Notes under the pieces: model-generated | The model's database searches: none | The model's input: only the letters and a program-made list of their open reading frames with translations | What the model was told of the DNA's origin: nothing | Source of the DNA: Berberis thunbergii | Lineage: Eukaryota > Streptophyta > Magnoliopsida > Ranunculales > Berberidaceae | Length of the DNA: 64,000 nucleotides | Assembly: GCA_003290165.1 (NCBI GenBank) | Contig: QNQO01000549.1 | Location: 310,001-374,000 of the forward strand | Direction of reading: 5' to 3' | In this document: positions 1 to 12,407 of the stretch, in pieces | Layout of the letters: every line of letters starts with the position of its first letter | How positions within the stretch are numbered: the stretch's first letter is position 1 | Translations under genes and position numbers: made by a program

Positions 1-3000
1 AGCATCTTTCTCTTCTCCTTGCTTCTCTGAATACACCCTATAGCTTGAGCGGCTGTCAGATGTGGATCTGATCTTCTTCTGTCCACCAGAGCTGTGATCA
101 TGAGACTTGTACTCCACATTGACTGGCTCATGATCATCCGAACAATAACTTTTAGATCTTTTGCTCTCGTCAGGGAAACTCGTTCTACTTTCCCACCTGT
201 CAGAGGGGTCTACAGTTTCACTAGAGGTGGGCCTTGAATTCAAATCAGACAAATGTCTTTTGCCATCATACCAACCACGACTGTTAGATTCATTATTTTT
301 ATCTGATTTCATATGCTCATCAAGATCTGCCTCTTTTTCCCTTCTAGAGTAGTGTTCTCTTCTGCTTGAATGATTTTGGCGCTGTCTGTAGTAATCTCCA
401 CCCTTTGACCTATCTTTGCCTTCATCCACTTCATAGTCATTCCCCTTATAGTTATTTTCAACATTTTCATGATCATAATGATCTTTCCACTTGCTACGAT
501 GGCGTGAATGTGAACTTGAGTATCTAGTGTGCCTCTCTCTATCCCCAACAGAGTAATCATGATCATCATGTGGGCTTCTCGTCCTTCTACTACTAGACAG
601 GTGCTTATGCCTACTTGAGCGCCGACTCCGTTGGCTTCTGTTTCCATCAGAGTTATCTTCATCAGAATAACTACTAATGTAGTCTACATCCCTGGATCTT
701 GATCTTCTTGAGTGGTATCTGGACATCCAAACCCCAAGAATAATGTGAGATAAAATGAAGCATAGATCAGACCAGGATGTAATACATTACTTAAGAGAGA
801 AAAGAAAAAAAGAAGATTTCAAGGCAAACATATCACAAATTGCACAAGAACATTGCAAACTGTTGAAGATGCCAAACATATGACATTATTTGGTTAAGAA
901 GAACTGACAGAAGAGCTACATCACAAATTGCCCAGGGTTCTAAACCAACCATCAAAATTTTACAACTCCTAGGAAGCAAGTTCTGACACAAAAGAAAGTA
1001 GATGACAACTTTTTTAACCGCTATGGAGATGAGTAAAAGACTGACTTTCAGCAAAGAAGATGAGCTTCAAATATAACAGCTAAGGAGTCGGCTAGTATTG
1101 GAGAAGTTTGACAACTTGAGCATATGATCATCAATGAAAGATAGATAATTTGCTCGTTTCGGATAAGTTTGATGAGTTTAAACCATATATTTATAGGTAA
1201 GAGCTACATTTCAAATACATATAATTTGGTCTTAGGGCTAAAGCATTTCTAAGCACAATTGTTCATGGAATGTCACGTAAGTTTGGACTGGGACTCTGAA
1301 CAATCTGCATTCATGAAATCTAGCAAGAAAATGTATGGTGTCATCAGCAATCAGATCATCTATCGGTTCTATTTCTTTTGCTGAGTTTAAACAGGCAAGG
1401 TAAAAAATATTCAATCTCACCGTACACGAATCAGATAAAAGTTATTATGACCAAACCTGTTAGATTTTGGTGTTATCTTCTTATTAGAATCCCTCTGCCG
1501 ACCTCGACTTTCTGAAACTCGGTGTCTGTCATATCCAACATCATCAGAAGGACCAAATAAAGCATCCATTTTCTTCACCCAGTACTTGGGAGGAGGTTTA
1601 TCCCAATCAGCCCATTCGTAGTCCCCGCCAGGATTGCGGAAGCAGTGAATGAAGTTGCAGGCTGTTCCACGAGAACATGTCTGTAAAAGAAAGATGTCAA
1701 AACCATCTAAGGTCACTCAAGAACTACACCAAAAGGTATAATGGACACATACAAAACCAGATAATTCCAGAAGTACTAACTACAAGCTCAACTGAGCATA
1801 AAAAGAAAGCAACTACCTAAAGCTTATATAAAAAATAAAATAAAAATAAATAAATAAAATGAAGCTCTGCACAAATTTAATATAAACGGTTTTTACCTTG
1901 AACATTGACTTCATGTATTCCCCGCAGATAGCAACCTTCCATCTGGTAACGCCAACATATTCGCATGTTATCTGTCAACATACAATACGTCCAGAACGGT
2001 GCTGTGAATACTAATGGATGAATAATGTTATTAGTTCATACTGACGGATGATGACTATGTCTAGGAACCCAAACTAACATACTGGAAATTGAAAAAAAAA
2101 ATTACACTACCTGCTTCCCAGCAAAATAGCGGCCATTTATAGAATGATAAGCAAGCATAGCTGATTCCAAGGACTTATAGTGCACGTATACATTCCCACG
2201 CAAATGAAATGAACCATTTCTACACACCTGGAAAAGCAAAATTTCATCTACATACTGAAATAAATAACTAGCAGCTACCTGACTATTAATTCATTGTATA
2301 AGTTGGATTCCCTATTTCCCTTACAAGCAAATTCTTCTTAAGAGTAAAATAGAAAGCCTGTGAGAGAGAGGAGCCTAAAAATCTTTCAAACCCCACCAAA
2401 AGACACAGACTTCGTTTTTCGGTGGCAAAAAGAATACATAGAACAGTTGTCTTCTCTATTTCTTGTGTCCAACCTTTTAAACCATAAGATGAAGTTAGCT
2501 AACACGTAACGCCATACCACTATCTTGTTAGTAAAAAAAAAAAAAAACTCAAACATCTTAGGCAAATTTCCTCTTTCGAAAGCTGGACACTAATCAAAAG
2601 AAAGAATTTTCTAGAAACTTAAAAATACCCTTTTGATGGTGTTATTAAACAAATCACAAAAAGATTAAGAAAGTGACCTTAAAATTCACAATCTCTCCAA
2701 ACTTCAAGAACTCCGTGTGCACATCCTCATAAAAGTCTTCATAGCACCGTTCAACCTCTTCATCTGTATGCTGAAGTACATGTAAACCAAGATGATGAAA
2801 CAAACGATTAATATCAAAATGCATAAAATATAAACAGCAATTTCACTGCCATAGTGTTTGTAGAAAGTGAAACCTGATGCCAGTTGGAAAATCTAGGCCA
2901 TCAACGTTAAGTAAAAAGAAGGGTTTTTCAGAAAGTATTCAGCATGAGTTGTGATGGACAAACAACACAAAAAAAATCTTCCAAAATTGGAAAAACACTA

Positions 3001-6000
3001 ATTATGAAAAGGCGCATATCCCTTGAAAGGTCTAAATTAGTAGAGTGCTGTTTAGTACTACTAAATAACTGGTTACTTCAATCCAAATTCTCCGAAATAT
3101 ATCTATATCAAGCTAACCACACTAAACAGTACCAGTGAACCAACAGTAGCCGACTTCATGCTATTTCATACCCAAGGTAAGTACACTTAAGTATCAATGT
3201 AAAAAAAAATCTTGTTTAAAAGAGTCAACACATTTTGATTTGACAAACCAAGAAAAAAGGGGTGATGCTAATCTATGTTTTAAAAAAAAATGAACTTGTA
3301 AACACGCACCTTGTCATATCAACGACAAGGCAGATTCAAACAATAATCAAGAACTTTACATCACCAAATGGAACCTCAAAGTTCCTCTAGCACTGCTGGA
3401 ATTCATTATTTGGCAGATATTATGCAAGTCAAGACTACCACTCACATATAATCCTAAGAGTGTTTTCTAGTGGAAAAGTATTCATGTTTCACAAAATCTA
3501 CCACTCACACGGTTTATGTAAAGGATTTTTAAAGAACTCAGCCAATGCCAAAGGCCTTGCAGCAGAATCCCTATAATAAAGACTTAAAGATTGATAATTA
3601 ACTGTTAAATGGATGAGATCTCGTCAGTCCATGTCTCATATGATATATGGTCCACAATCATCAAATTATAATATCTATCAAGTCATAACTTCAATGTTAT
3701 CACCTGCATAAGAACGTCGAAGTAATAGCTCGCAATAAAAGACCCCATCAATCATCCCAGGATATAGAGTACAGACAATTGCCAACAAACTAGTGATTGT
3801 TAAGGAGGAAAAAAATGCACATAAAGAGCAATGCAAACTTTTAGACAACATAATAATTTTAAAAGTGGGCAAGTAAAACAAACTGTGCACCAGAAAAGAA
3901 ACTTTGAAAACATAAAATAAATATTAGCAGTACAAATAACTAACATAAATATGTAGACATGCTAATATAATCACTATCAAGTCAAAGATTTCACAGGTGA
4001 TATAGGATACATAAACTTCCCATCCACAAACAAGGCCATAACTTTGAATCTCCATCAAACCTTGAGCTAAGTCTCTGATGTTAAGACAAAGAACAGCAAA
4101 AACATTTGGCAACAACAAACGTCCCTTGTATTACATATTGCATCCAGGAACACAACATGATATCAATGTAAATGGAAATAAAAAGGTATTGCATTGCCAA
4201 TGAATGGTAATGAGGATACAAAAGCACAGAAAATCATATGCTACAGACCTCAAGCCCCTCGTCTTGCTCCCAAGCGAGGCCAGGTCCATTGTACATGTTC
4301 TTGATTAGTAGTGTGCAAGACTTATCAGGATAGAAATGAACTCTGCTGCACCGTGATCCAAAACGGCATGCTCCAGTTTTAATATGGAATGGACAATTAG
4401 CTTTATCCTACATAATGAAGACCATTATTGTGAGATGTGCAAGGAGAAAAGAGCTGCAAAATGCATATCAACATTTTATTTCTACTCAATAAGTTAAGTT
4501 ACAAATTCCAAGCTCAAAGAAAAAGGCCAGTGCATAGCACAAAGCTCATTTCAAACTGAGCGTTTCAGTGACCTTGTTCAGCCTACATTGAACGATTAAT
4601 ATCAGAGTTTCTTCTTCTTCTTGTTACGATTGCTGATGATAATCATACTAGCAATCGTAACAAATACTACGCAAATACATTAAATAAATAGATATGAAAC
4701 CTTTAGTTTTAATAAGAAAAAAGAGTGAGATTTCGAGATGGATACCTGCTCAGTACCAAAATTTGGAGTTTGGTTAGAAACACTTTCAAAGACTTGTTGT
4801 GCTGATACAGATTCATTCTTATAAGAAGTAAAAGCTTCAGACTGTGGAGGAAGAGGGTTTGATGTGGGTCTATTTGCATCCTGCTTTCACATGAAGAAGT
4901 TCTTAGAGATGTGAAAGATATAAAAGTGCATTTTTCAAGATGAACAGATAATCAATAATACGTAAAACTTGAGAAGTATCTAATACCTCAATAGCAAGGG
5001 GTTTATCAGAATTTGATTTTGCTACCCTAACCCTTTTCTTCTTGACAATTATCTCGTTTCCTTGCCATATAATTTCGGCAGGGCCTTCTTCCACATATTC
5101 CCAATCATCGTCTTCATTATTCAACTCATTCTCATTCTCAATCTGCAAGAATTTCAGGCAAAGTAAGATATCAACCAATTGGACGAAGGAAAAAACATTC
5201 TATTTATATGATATCTATCACAAAATTGAAGTAAGTGAGCCGGTACATTTTTCACACATTTGTGACATTGACAGCAACTCTCTGGAATATAAAAACTTGT
5301 TCAATCTAAGAATACTGAAACTTGACACTCCACCACGACTCCAATTTTCATAGCCCTGGAATCAAGGGTCAAGGGCATCAAGCAAGATGGTTACTCATCA
5401 TGCTCATAAATCATATTCGAGCTAGATTTCTACTTCACATAATACATTGTTGAACTCATTTTTTTCTCCAAATGTATCAAGCTATTGATCTCTCTAGGGC
5501 ATAGGAAAACCCAAAGCAAGTCTCCTAAAACACCTTGCTCTTCTTAACACATGGAATCAAAACAATCAACCACTGAAATTACCATCTCTCTATGAATACG
5601 TTCAACCTCCAAATTCACCATCACAAACCTCCTCCCATATTTTCCTCCACTAAGGAGTAAGGAACCATGTTAAAACCAAATCAGTGATTAAACAATGATT
5701 AATCTCTTCTGGCTAGTAGAGCGCTACAGTTTTTTAATCAATCATTTGAGTAATCTTTGGCTAATTACATAGGAATAATGGTAACTCATATCCTTTCATC
5801 TCATCTCTTGTCAACAATCAAAACTCATATTTCAAACTTATTTCATTTCATGTCACCAATAACCCGATTTAAACAAAAGCTTCACAGTTACTAAATTGTT
5901 GAACTAAAACTAACAAAAAAATTATCAAAGAAATTAGAATGAATAAATAAATAAAAACCTGTTTTCGCAATTCTTCTTCTTCTTCTTCGAGTTGCTTCAA

Positions 6001-6375
6001 CCGAGCCGCTTCTTCTTCTTCTTCTTCTTTCTTCTTGGCAGCTCTTTCCAACCACAACCTCTCTCGTTCTTCGAATTCCTTCCGCTGTCTCTCCATCATC
6101 TCCGCTTCTTCTTTCTCCTTCAATTCCATTCTTCTCTGTTCTTCTGGATCTTCTTCTTCCTCTTCCTCTTCCTTTCGCTCCTTCAACGCGATATCTTTCC
6201 GAGCTTGCTTCCTCTTCAGCTTCTTCAACAGCTTTCTCTTCTCCTTCCTGCAATTCGCCGCCGCTGCCTCTGCAAGTGTTGTCGTTGTTGTTGTTGTTGT
6301 TGTTGTTGTTAGGGTTTCCATTGCTCGTGATGGATCTTCGTGTTCGTCGTCTTCTCTGTTCACTTCGGAAGACAT
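1..6375 (-). CDS. RGH3: U2AF35-related splicing factor (ZRSR2/RGH3 type, CCCH-RRM-CCCH-RS), 3' end outside window
   Basis: Nine exons join in frame with GT-AG introns: 6375-5959, 5142-4987, 4880-4746, 4407-4249, 2770-2678, 2227-2111, 1971-1897, 1680-1457 and 718 to the window edge. In order the protein has a poly-Thr run, a long Glu/Lys/Arg coiled-coil segment (exon 1), a first CCCH finger (exon 4, C-x8-C-x5-C-x3-H), an RRM/UHM core (exons 5-7, with the stretch [19 protein letters not shown]), a second CCCH finger (exons 7-8, ending [11 protein letters not shown]), a [12 protein letters not shown] motif and a long Arg/Ser-rich tail (exon 9). This is the architecture of human ZRSR2 (Urp), maize RGH3 and Arabidopsis C3H5, nuclear factors that recognise 3' splice sites, notably of U12-type introns. 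About 700 residues are visible and the tail is still open at base 1. The start is the first Met of the frame, just after a GA-rich leader. Exon junctions are inferred from phase and homology. Confidence 0.9.
4621..4663. other. Perfect 14-bp inverted repeat in an RGH3 intron
   Basis: TTGTTACGATTGCT at 4621-4634 is the exact reverse complement of 4650-4663, separated by 15 bases. It lies in the intron between exons 3 and 4. It could form a short stem-loop in the pre-mRNA. Function is unknown and chance is possible. Confidence 0.5.
6270..6312 (-). repeat. Trinucleotide microsatellite coding poly-Thr in RGH3
   Basis: About nine GTT units on the + strand (ACA/ACC sense codons) encode a run of roughly twelve Thr near residue 25 of the splicing factor. 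A second simple tract (TTC/TCT, about 5975-6170) encodes the Glu/Lys-rich coiled coil. Such tracts vary in length between individuals. Confidence 0.8.
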
Positions 6376-7101
6376 TTTGAGAGAGAGTGAACCGAGAACG
6401 TACGTTCTGTCACCGTTTCACATCTGCCATGGAAACCTAAGCTCTGCCCGTCTTGGGCGGGCTTTCAGGTATTAAGCCCAATCTCCCAACTCGGTCCAAC
6501 TTACTATTTAACCTGTTTTCTCAAGCCCAACTAATCAAACTAGGGGGCCTGCTCTTTAGTCACATTGAGCCCAGCAAACAAGGGTTTGGGTTGGTCATCT
6601 ACAAATAAATTGAAAGATGAACCTAACTAGTATAAAACTCGTTCTCAACAAGGTGTAGTAGGTGTGTATACAGTGGATTTGAATGGTACGGAATTGGCTC
6701 AGCTAGCGAGTTATATTTTCGCGAAGGTCCGTACATTACTATTTTGGAGTGTCAAGCAACAGATACAACACTTCTTCTGATTCAGGCTCACCACTGGAGC
6801 ACATGTTTTCTCTTGAAGGACTTCGGAATACTTTCCGCTATTTTGCAGAGGATCATTGCCAAACAACAATGGTTTTGTGTTGGGTGTGGTACCCCTTTAT
6901 TTTGAATATTTTTCGACTGAACATCAGTTATGTAATCGTATTATCTAATATTATTAGTCAAAATCCTTTAACAAATTAAAAAAAAAAAAAAAAAAAAAAA
7001 AACTCGGTCACGACTCATGAGCAAACTTTCAACTTGCCCAGCCTACCCACTTTGCACCCCTATTATATAAACCCATTTGTTAAATTTTAATTGCTTGTTT
7101 G
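6376..7101. other. Intergenic: RGH3 upstream region and A-tailed unclassified tract
   Basis: Contains the RGH3 5' leader and promoter side, then about 350 bases of non-coding sequence ending in a 25-A run (6978-7002). The A-run suggests an old retroposed piece, but no clear target duplication or family was recognised. No gene is supported. Confidence 0.4.
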
Positions 7102-7260
7102 TTTTTTTTTTTTGAAAAGCGAGATGGGTTTTTAAGGATCTCATAGCCTATTAATTGGGTGACTTAGAGGTCAACACTCATTAGAAAGTAACCATGTCGC
7201 ACGTGAGATTCAAAGTGGAGGACAAACTCACACAACCCTAACTACTAGGCCATAACACCA
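7102..7260 (-). mobile_element. tRNA-derived SINE (minus orientation)
   Basis: A T-run at 7102-7115 is the A-tail of a minus-strand element. Its other end has a tRNA-like head with a box-A-like TGGCCTAGTAGTTAGGG and a box-B-like CTTTGAATCTC. It is flanked by near-identical direct repeats, TTGCTTGTTTG (7091-7101) and TTGACTTGTTTG (7261-7272), as expected for L1-type target-primed insertion. The family was not named. Confidence 0.6.
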
Positions 7261-7272
7261 TTGACTTGTTTG

Positions 7273-8178
7273 TTTTCTTTACTAATATCGTTGGTTTGTT
7301 TGTTTTCTTTACTAGGCCATAACACCATTGGCTTGTTTGGACAAGGGAATCATATCATGTTTGTTTTCTTTACTAATATGATTTCTTTCTTCTCGACCCC
7401 AGTAATGATTCCCTAGATACAATTTAAAAATATTTTTATTTGTGTATTTCTTATTTCCAATGTCGTTTTCATGTGTATTATGATGATATATAGTGCAATT
7501 ACATTTCTTTTACTAATATTAATCATCTTTTCTTATTATGTCTTATATCCTAATTCAATTTTTTGCATCTAAGAAAATACTAAGAAACCAAATCACATAA
7601 TTCAAATTTATCATGTCTTAATTTTTTGGATCGAAAATACTGAGAAATAAATTTTTTGCACTAATTAGGGTGACGTGATGTGATTTTGAAAGAATGATGA
7701 AATCTCAAATGGGTTTAAACTTCTCCGAGTTGTATAAAATTTCCTCCAGTGATACCACATCATTCTGGTTCATAACATGGTTCCCTAGCATTTTTTATTC
7801 TTATTTGTGAAGTGGTTTCATCAAACATCAATTATTTTGATAGTTATATTTCGTATACAACATTATTGAGCTTGACTAAAGTTGTAATCAGAAGCTATGG
7901 ATGACCAACTAAAGCAAAAAATTAATACTAAATAACATTTGCAACCTAATCCCCACCTAACCCCATGGATTACGATACTTGATACCCTTCAATCATTTAC
8001 ATCTAAAAGACGTTGTAAATTATACTTTCGATCAATACATATATCATACCCGTAAAAAAAACTATATCAACACGTAAATTTGACGAAAACAATCACTCTA
8101 GAAATGTTAATCAATACATAAACTCAAATAAGAAAATACTAAGACTAGTCGTATATATTATACTGCTAAAATATATAG
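7273..8178. other. Intergenic AT-rich spacer
   Basis: Opens with a partial repeat of the SINE flank wording (GCCATAACACCATTG occurs at about 7250 and 7316), then AT-rich sequence. The pair GGGAATCATATCATG and CATGGTTCCC-like words near 7344 and 7770-7790 hints at a decayed MITE. No coding potential is supported. Confidence 0.35.
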
Positions 8179-10018
8179 TCAATTCAGCTTTCCATCATTA
8201 TTAACGAAAGCAATCAGCTCCTTATGTAATTGAGAAGCTTCGGGAATTTGAGGAAAAACATAAAAAGCATGAAATGCGTTGGGGTACTCGATTAATTTAG
8301 CTTCTTTATCAGATTTCTTCAACCCTTCGTAATATCGCCTTTGCCAATCTTGCAATGGATCCAATCCACCGATGAAAACTAATGTAGATGGAAACCTCTT
8401 CAAACGCGTTAAATCAATGGCATTAGGACCAAATGGATTGACCACTTGGTGATCACGGTTCGAGCCTTCTGGCAAAAAGGCTCTCCAATGCCAATCTGTA
8501 CGATCTACTGATACTAAAGGAGCCCCTTTGAGTCGACGTTCTGACTCTGTTCTTTCTTCTCCTCCAAAAAATGGTTGAATTGCTATTAGTCCAATTACCT
8601 GCAAAATTTTAATCACAGCTTAAACTCATGGTACAATAATCAACTCATGTTATACAAAAATACTCATAATTTTACTAGTTTCGATATCTCAAAATTACTT
8701 TTGTATCAAAATCAAGAAATCTATTATAAATAAAAATAAAGTAATTAGTAGTTTCATATATCGAGTGAGGTTAAGAAATTGGATTTTGTAATTAGGTTCT
8801 GCAATTAGGATGATGTGACTTTGTTAGAGAAAGTTTTTTACACTCATGAGATACATATAAACACTTTGAAGAATTCATCATTCTTTCGAGATCATTCTTT
8901 GAGTGTTTTTGTTTTCAAAATTATATTTTGCAGTGTACTAAGTACGAGGGTTCAACCAAAGGCGTTTTATTTTGACACCACAATTTTTCTCATACTAACA
9001 ATTATACGTAAAACTTAAATCATAAATTCAATTTTTTTTTTTTTTTTTACTTTTTCTTATAAAAACCTTGAACCCTCCTCACCCAATGTCATTGGTCGGG
9101 TTTAAATATGTGATGTGTAATACCATCCGTCACACCTCTATCAACTCAACTAATACACGTTTCACAATTCAACTAGTTACTAAATGCTCTTGTACAAGTG
9201 TAACCAAGAAGACTCGTAGCTTCTCCAAAGTGAAAAAGTCATGAAATGTGACCAACTAAAGTTGCACATAAACATCAACAACTTGTAGGTGCCCTTTACT
9301 GGAAACCAATGGGATGAGATAAGAGTAATGGTTCATTGAGTGGTCGAAAAAATTGTTAAACTAAACTTAAACAAAGCAGGATCATCAACATGATATGGAT
9401 CGGTTTGAACCGTACCTTCAACTTGTTAAACTCAGTCTCGGCAACTCGGCACGCCACATGGTGAGCCAAGTTCGCTCCAGCCGAATCACCACCAAGAAAA
9501 CACCGAGTCAAATCGGCATTCTTTGGAAACTCACTCCACTTCCCTTCATCAAGAAACTTCAACGTATCAAATCCATCATCATAAGGTGCGGGGCATCGAT
9601 GCTCCGGCGATAATCGATAATTCACAGAAACAACCAACGCCGGAATTTTCCTAGCAAATGTCCGGCACACTGCGTCGTAACCTCGCGTGTCCGGGGAAAG
9701 GAATGAGAAAGCACCACCGTGGAAGAACACGAAGACCGGGAGAGTTGACTCAGTGAGTTGATCATGATCTTGGATCGGTTCGAACACCCGGAACCAAACG
9801 TTGCGTTCCGGGTCGACGGTAACATCCGTCACTTTAACTCCTTTATTGGATTGGGCACTAACTCGGCCCACTCCTGCAAAGAATCGGAGGAGACGACGGT
9901 TCACTGTGCCATCGTTGCGACGACAGAAGTCCGTTACATGGCCTGCGATGCCCAAGGTCAGCCTCAGTTTCCATGGAACCATTGCAAAGGTTTTTTTTGA
10001 CATTTCACTTGCTTTCAT
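8179..10018 (-). CDS. CXE18: Carboxylesterase, GID1-like/CXE18 type (alpha/beta hydrolase)
   Basis: Two exons, 10018-9416 (201 codons) and 8598-8179 (139 codons plus stop), join in phase 0 across a GT-AG intron to give 340 aa, close to plant CXE proteins of this clade. Motifs: oxyanion-hole HGGAF at residues 100-104, nucleophile elbow GDSAG at 177-181 (Ser179), Asp281 in [11 protein letters not shown] and His311 in NAFHAFYVF, so the catalytic triad is complete. No signal peptide is evident, so a cytosolic esterase is likely. These enzymes hydrolyse short-chain esters; the natural substrate is unknown. GID1 gibberellin receptors share the fold but lack the triad His, which is present here, so this is an enzyme rather than a receptor. 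The best family match from memory is Arabidopsis CXE18 (At5g23530). Confidence 0.92.
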
Positions 10019-10071
10019 TTCTCTCTCTGTGTTTTTGGAAAATTTTCTGTAAGAACCGTGGAAAAGAGAGG

Positions 10072-10080
10072 TTTTAAATA
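10072..10080 (-). promoter_or_regulatory. Candidate TATA box of the carboxylesterase gene
   Basis: TATTTAAAA on the minus strand lies about 55 bases upstream of the start codon. That gives a short leader if initiation is about 30 bases downstream. Position and sequence fit a plant TATA element; there is no direct evidence of use. Confidence 0.35.
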
Positions 10081-11148
10081 GTGAGGAAGAAGAGTTGGGA
10101 CCACTTTGATTTTTTAATTTTTTTTTTCTAAAATGTTACGAAATCAGGTTTTTGTAATCATGTTTTACAATCAAAATAACGTATCATGATCCGGAAAAAT
10201 GATAAAATTTTTTAAAATTTTATTTGTATCTCAAAATTGTAAAAAACTCCTCTAATGATGTCATATATCCTGATTGCAAAACATGATTTTCTATCCTCAC
10301 TCATTTTTTTTAGATAAAAATTTTAAAAAACTTACTCGAAAAGTATTGATTTGTGTCTAAAATAGTGGTTTGCAAGTTATCAAACCAACTCTACCTCTCT
10401 TCAATGTTTTTCATATTAATGGGGAGACAGATAAGAGTGTTACATCACGATGGCATGAGAGTCCAGAAATGAAGTTCAGGAGAGGTTTGAAAAAGGAGGG
10501 AACCCATCTGTAGGGTGCTACGTGGTATGTTGTGAGACAACTCGGAGCATTGGATCAATGCAAATAAGTATCACGATGAAATTTGATATTGAGTGATGAT
10601 AATTTATGGAGTACAAATATGAAACTTTCACTATCTAAATTGTCGCATTTACGTCTTGGATTAGTGATGTTGTGGAAAAATGCAACATAAGTCGCGATTA
10701 GGTTAATGTTTAAGTGCACACGCTACGATAGTACCCTATTTCAAGCAAGTTGGATCCATAGCTCTCGCATATAGATGGCGATCGAGGCGATCATATAAAT
10801 GACTACACGATAATACGTTGAGTATAATAAAACTACAAATATTGGCTCTAAAGTGTTCGAGCATCCAAGGGAATACTTGGTTTAGTAGTATGTGGGAGCC
10901 TTTGAAACACATATCAATAAAACTTGAAGTGAATGCTAGTATTTTAGTATAACATATCATTCAATCAGTTGCATTAATTTCTACAAATTCATGTAATTTT
11001 ATTAGACAAATTAATACCAAATATATTGCGTAATTCCCACTTTTTGATTAAGCAAAGTACGTATTACCATGCGTCATTCATTTTGATAGATAATAAAGAG
11101 ACATGTTAACCTATCGTAAAACCATGAATCATTTCAAAGGGAGCTTAG

Positions 11149-11307
11149 CTAACTAACGAGGGAAATGGCGAGGAAACAGCGAGGGGAGGAGGGGCCGTCC
11201 ATCTTCTTGGGATGTGTGCAAAACTTTTCATCGCACGCATCCCCAAGGAATGGACGCCCCCTCCCCTCTCCCTCGCTATTTTCCTCCTCATTTCCCTTGA
11301 TAGTTAG
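11149..11307. mobile_element. Foldback hairpin 1 (GC-rich, CGAGGGAA arms)
   Basis: The left arm (11149-11219) starts CTAACTAACGAGGGAAATGG and the right arm (about 11233-11307) is its imperfect reverse complement, ending in CCCTTGATAGTTAG. The loop is about a dozen bases. The arms are GA-rich on one strand and CT-rich on the other, and resemble those of hairpins 2 and 3, so one family is likely. Confidence 0.6.
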
Positions 11308-11395
11308 ACTTTTTCCTTCAAACGTAAGGATAGAGAAAAAGATAACATTTGGTCATGATGAAATCATGGTATTGGCAATTAGATATGTGGAAGAC

Positions 11396-11512
11396 AGTGA
11401 GGGAGGGGGTGTGATTACTCATCTCCCTCGAGATTTGCATTTTTGTGTATCTTAAAAATATAGGTGTGTATCTCGAGAGGAATGAGCGGTCACAACTCCA
11501 TCCCTCGCTGGT
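11396..11512. mobile_element. Foldback hairpin 2 (related to hairpin 1)
   Basis: The left arm GTGAGGGAGGGGGTGTGATT onward (11397-11440) pairs imperfectly with 11465-11511. The right flank continues TTCCCTCGCCATTTAGAATT, the same end wording as hairpin 3 (CCCTCGACATTTAGAATT). It is probably a diverged or truncated member of the same family. Confidence 0.5.
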
Positions 11513-12150
11513 TCCCTCGCCATTTAGAATTTCTGATTGGTGGGTGATAAGTGATGCAAAAATTAGGACATGACAATACCATGATGACAATGACGATTAC
11601 TTACTATTCATTACCAAGCGTAATACCCTCCATCATTTTAGAGATGTTCATAATGCCCCAATTGAACAGAATCACACGCACATAAAATCCCATGGCGTTG
11701 TCTTAACGCTGGGGGCTTGAATATCTAGATTTTTTGATGAAAAATATTCAACAAGGTTGTTGGACCTATTTATTTTTACGAAAAACAGTAAAAGTTTGCC
11801 ATTTTCGGTGTGGTTACCAAGAGGGGTAACACTAATTATTATTTGGTTGGTCACCCTAAACATTTCATGACTCCCTCAATTAATTTATTACACCGACACT
11901 GCATGTGATACGAGACTTAAATAGACAAGTAATTAACACTGCCCATGACCAATCTATATATTTTTTTGGTCATCAATAAAATATACTCTTCACCTTACAA
12001 CCTACCAAGCTTTTAAAACCGCATAAATTAGTTGATGGTATTAGTTGACTAGCGCAGTTAATCTCATGTTAAGATGCATGTTTCTATTTCTAGAAAAAAA
12101 CATGGTGTGTTGAGCCAAATTAGCGTCGAAAAAAAATGAGCACTACTACA

Positions 12151-12172
12151 GTGCCTGGTGGCCACCAGGCAC
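12151..12172. repeat. Perfect 22-bp palindrome, copy 1
   Basis: GTGCCTGGTGGCCACCAGGC followed by AC equals its own reverse complement. The inner 20 bases and about 10 flanking bases on each side recur, inverted, at 46115-46152. That makes it a tiny dispersed repeat rather than a one-off. Confidence 0.75.
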
Positions 12173-12205
12173 AACACCAAGCACACCACCCGTGCATTTA
12201 GAATT

Positions 12206-12407
12206 GAGAGATTCTAAATGTCGAGGGGAATGAGCGAGGAAACGAGCGAGGGAAATGAAGTGGCGAGGTGAAAGCCATTCATTTTCCTCGAGATGCGCGC
12301 GAGAAAAGTCAATGCACGCATCTCAAGGAAAATGAACGGCTTTCACCTCGCCACCTCATTTCCCTCAATCGTTTCCTCGCTCATTCCCTCGACATTTAGA
12401 ATTTCTC
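12206..12407. mobile_element. Foldback MITE with 9-bp target duplication (hairpin 3)
   Basis: The two arms (12206-12300 and 12314-12407) are near-perfect reverse complements over about 94 bases, starting GAGAGATTCTAAATGTCGAG. The element is flanked on both sides by TTTAGAATT (12197-12205 and 12408-12416). A 9-bp duplication plus very long inverted repeats fits a Mutator-type foldback MITE. It has no coding capacity. The transcript would form a long stem and could feed small-RNA pathways. Confidence 0.75.

Noticed and set aside
5992..6475. Open frames on the + strand rich in Phe/Ser and Val opposite RGH3 exon 1
   Set aside because: They are complements of Glu/Lys-rich and poly-Thr coding repeats; the minus frame joins properly to eight further exons.
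9395..10052. Several open frames opposite carboxylesterase exon 1
   Set aside because: The minus frame has the full HGG/GDSAG hydrolase motifs; the + frames have no recognisable domain and arise from GC-rich coding sequence.
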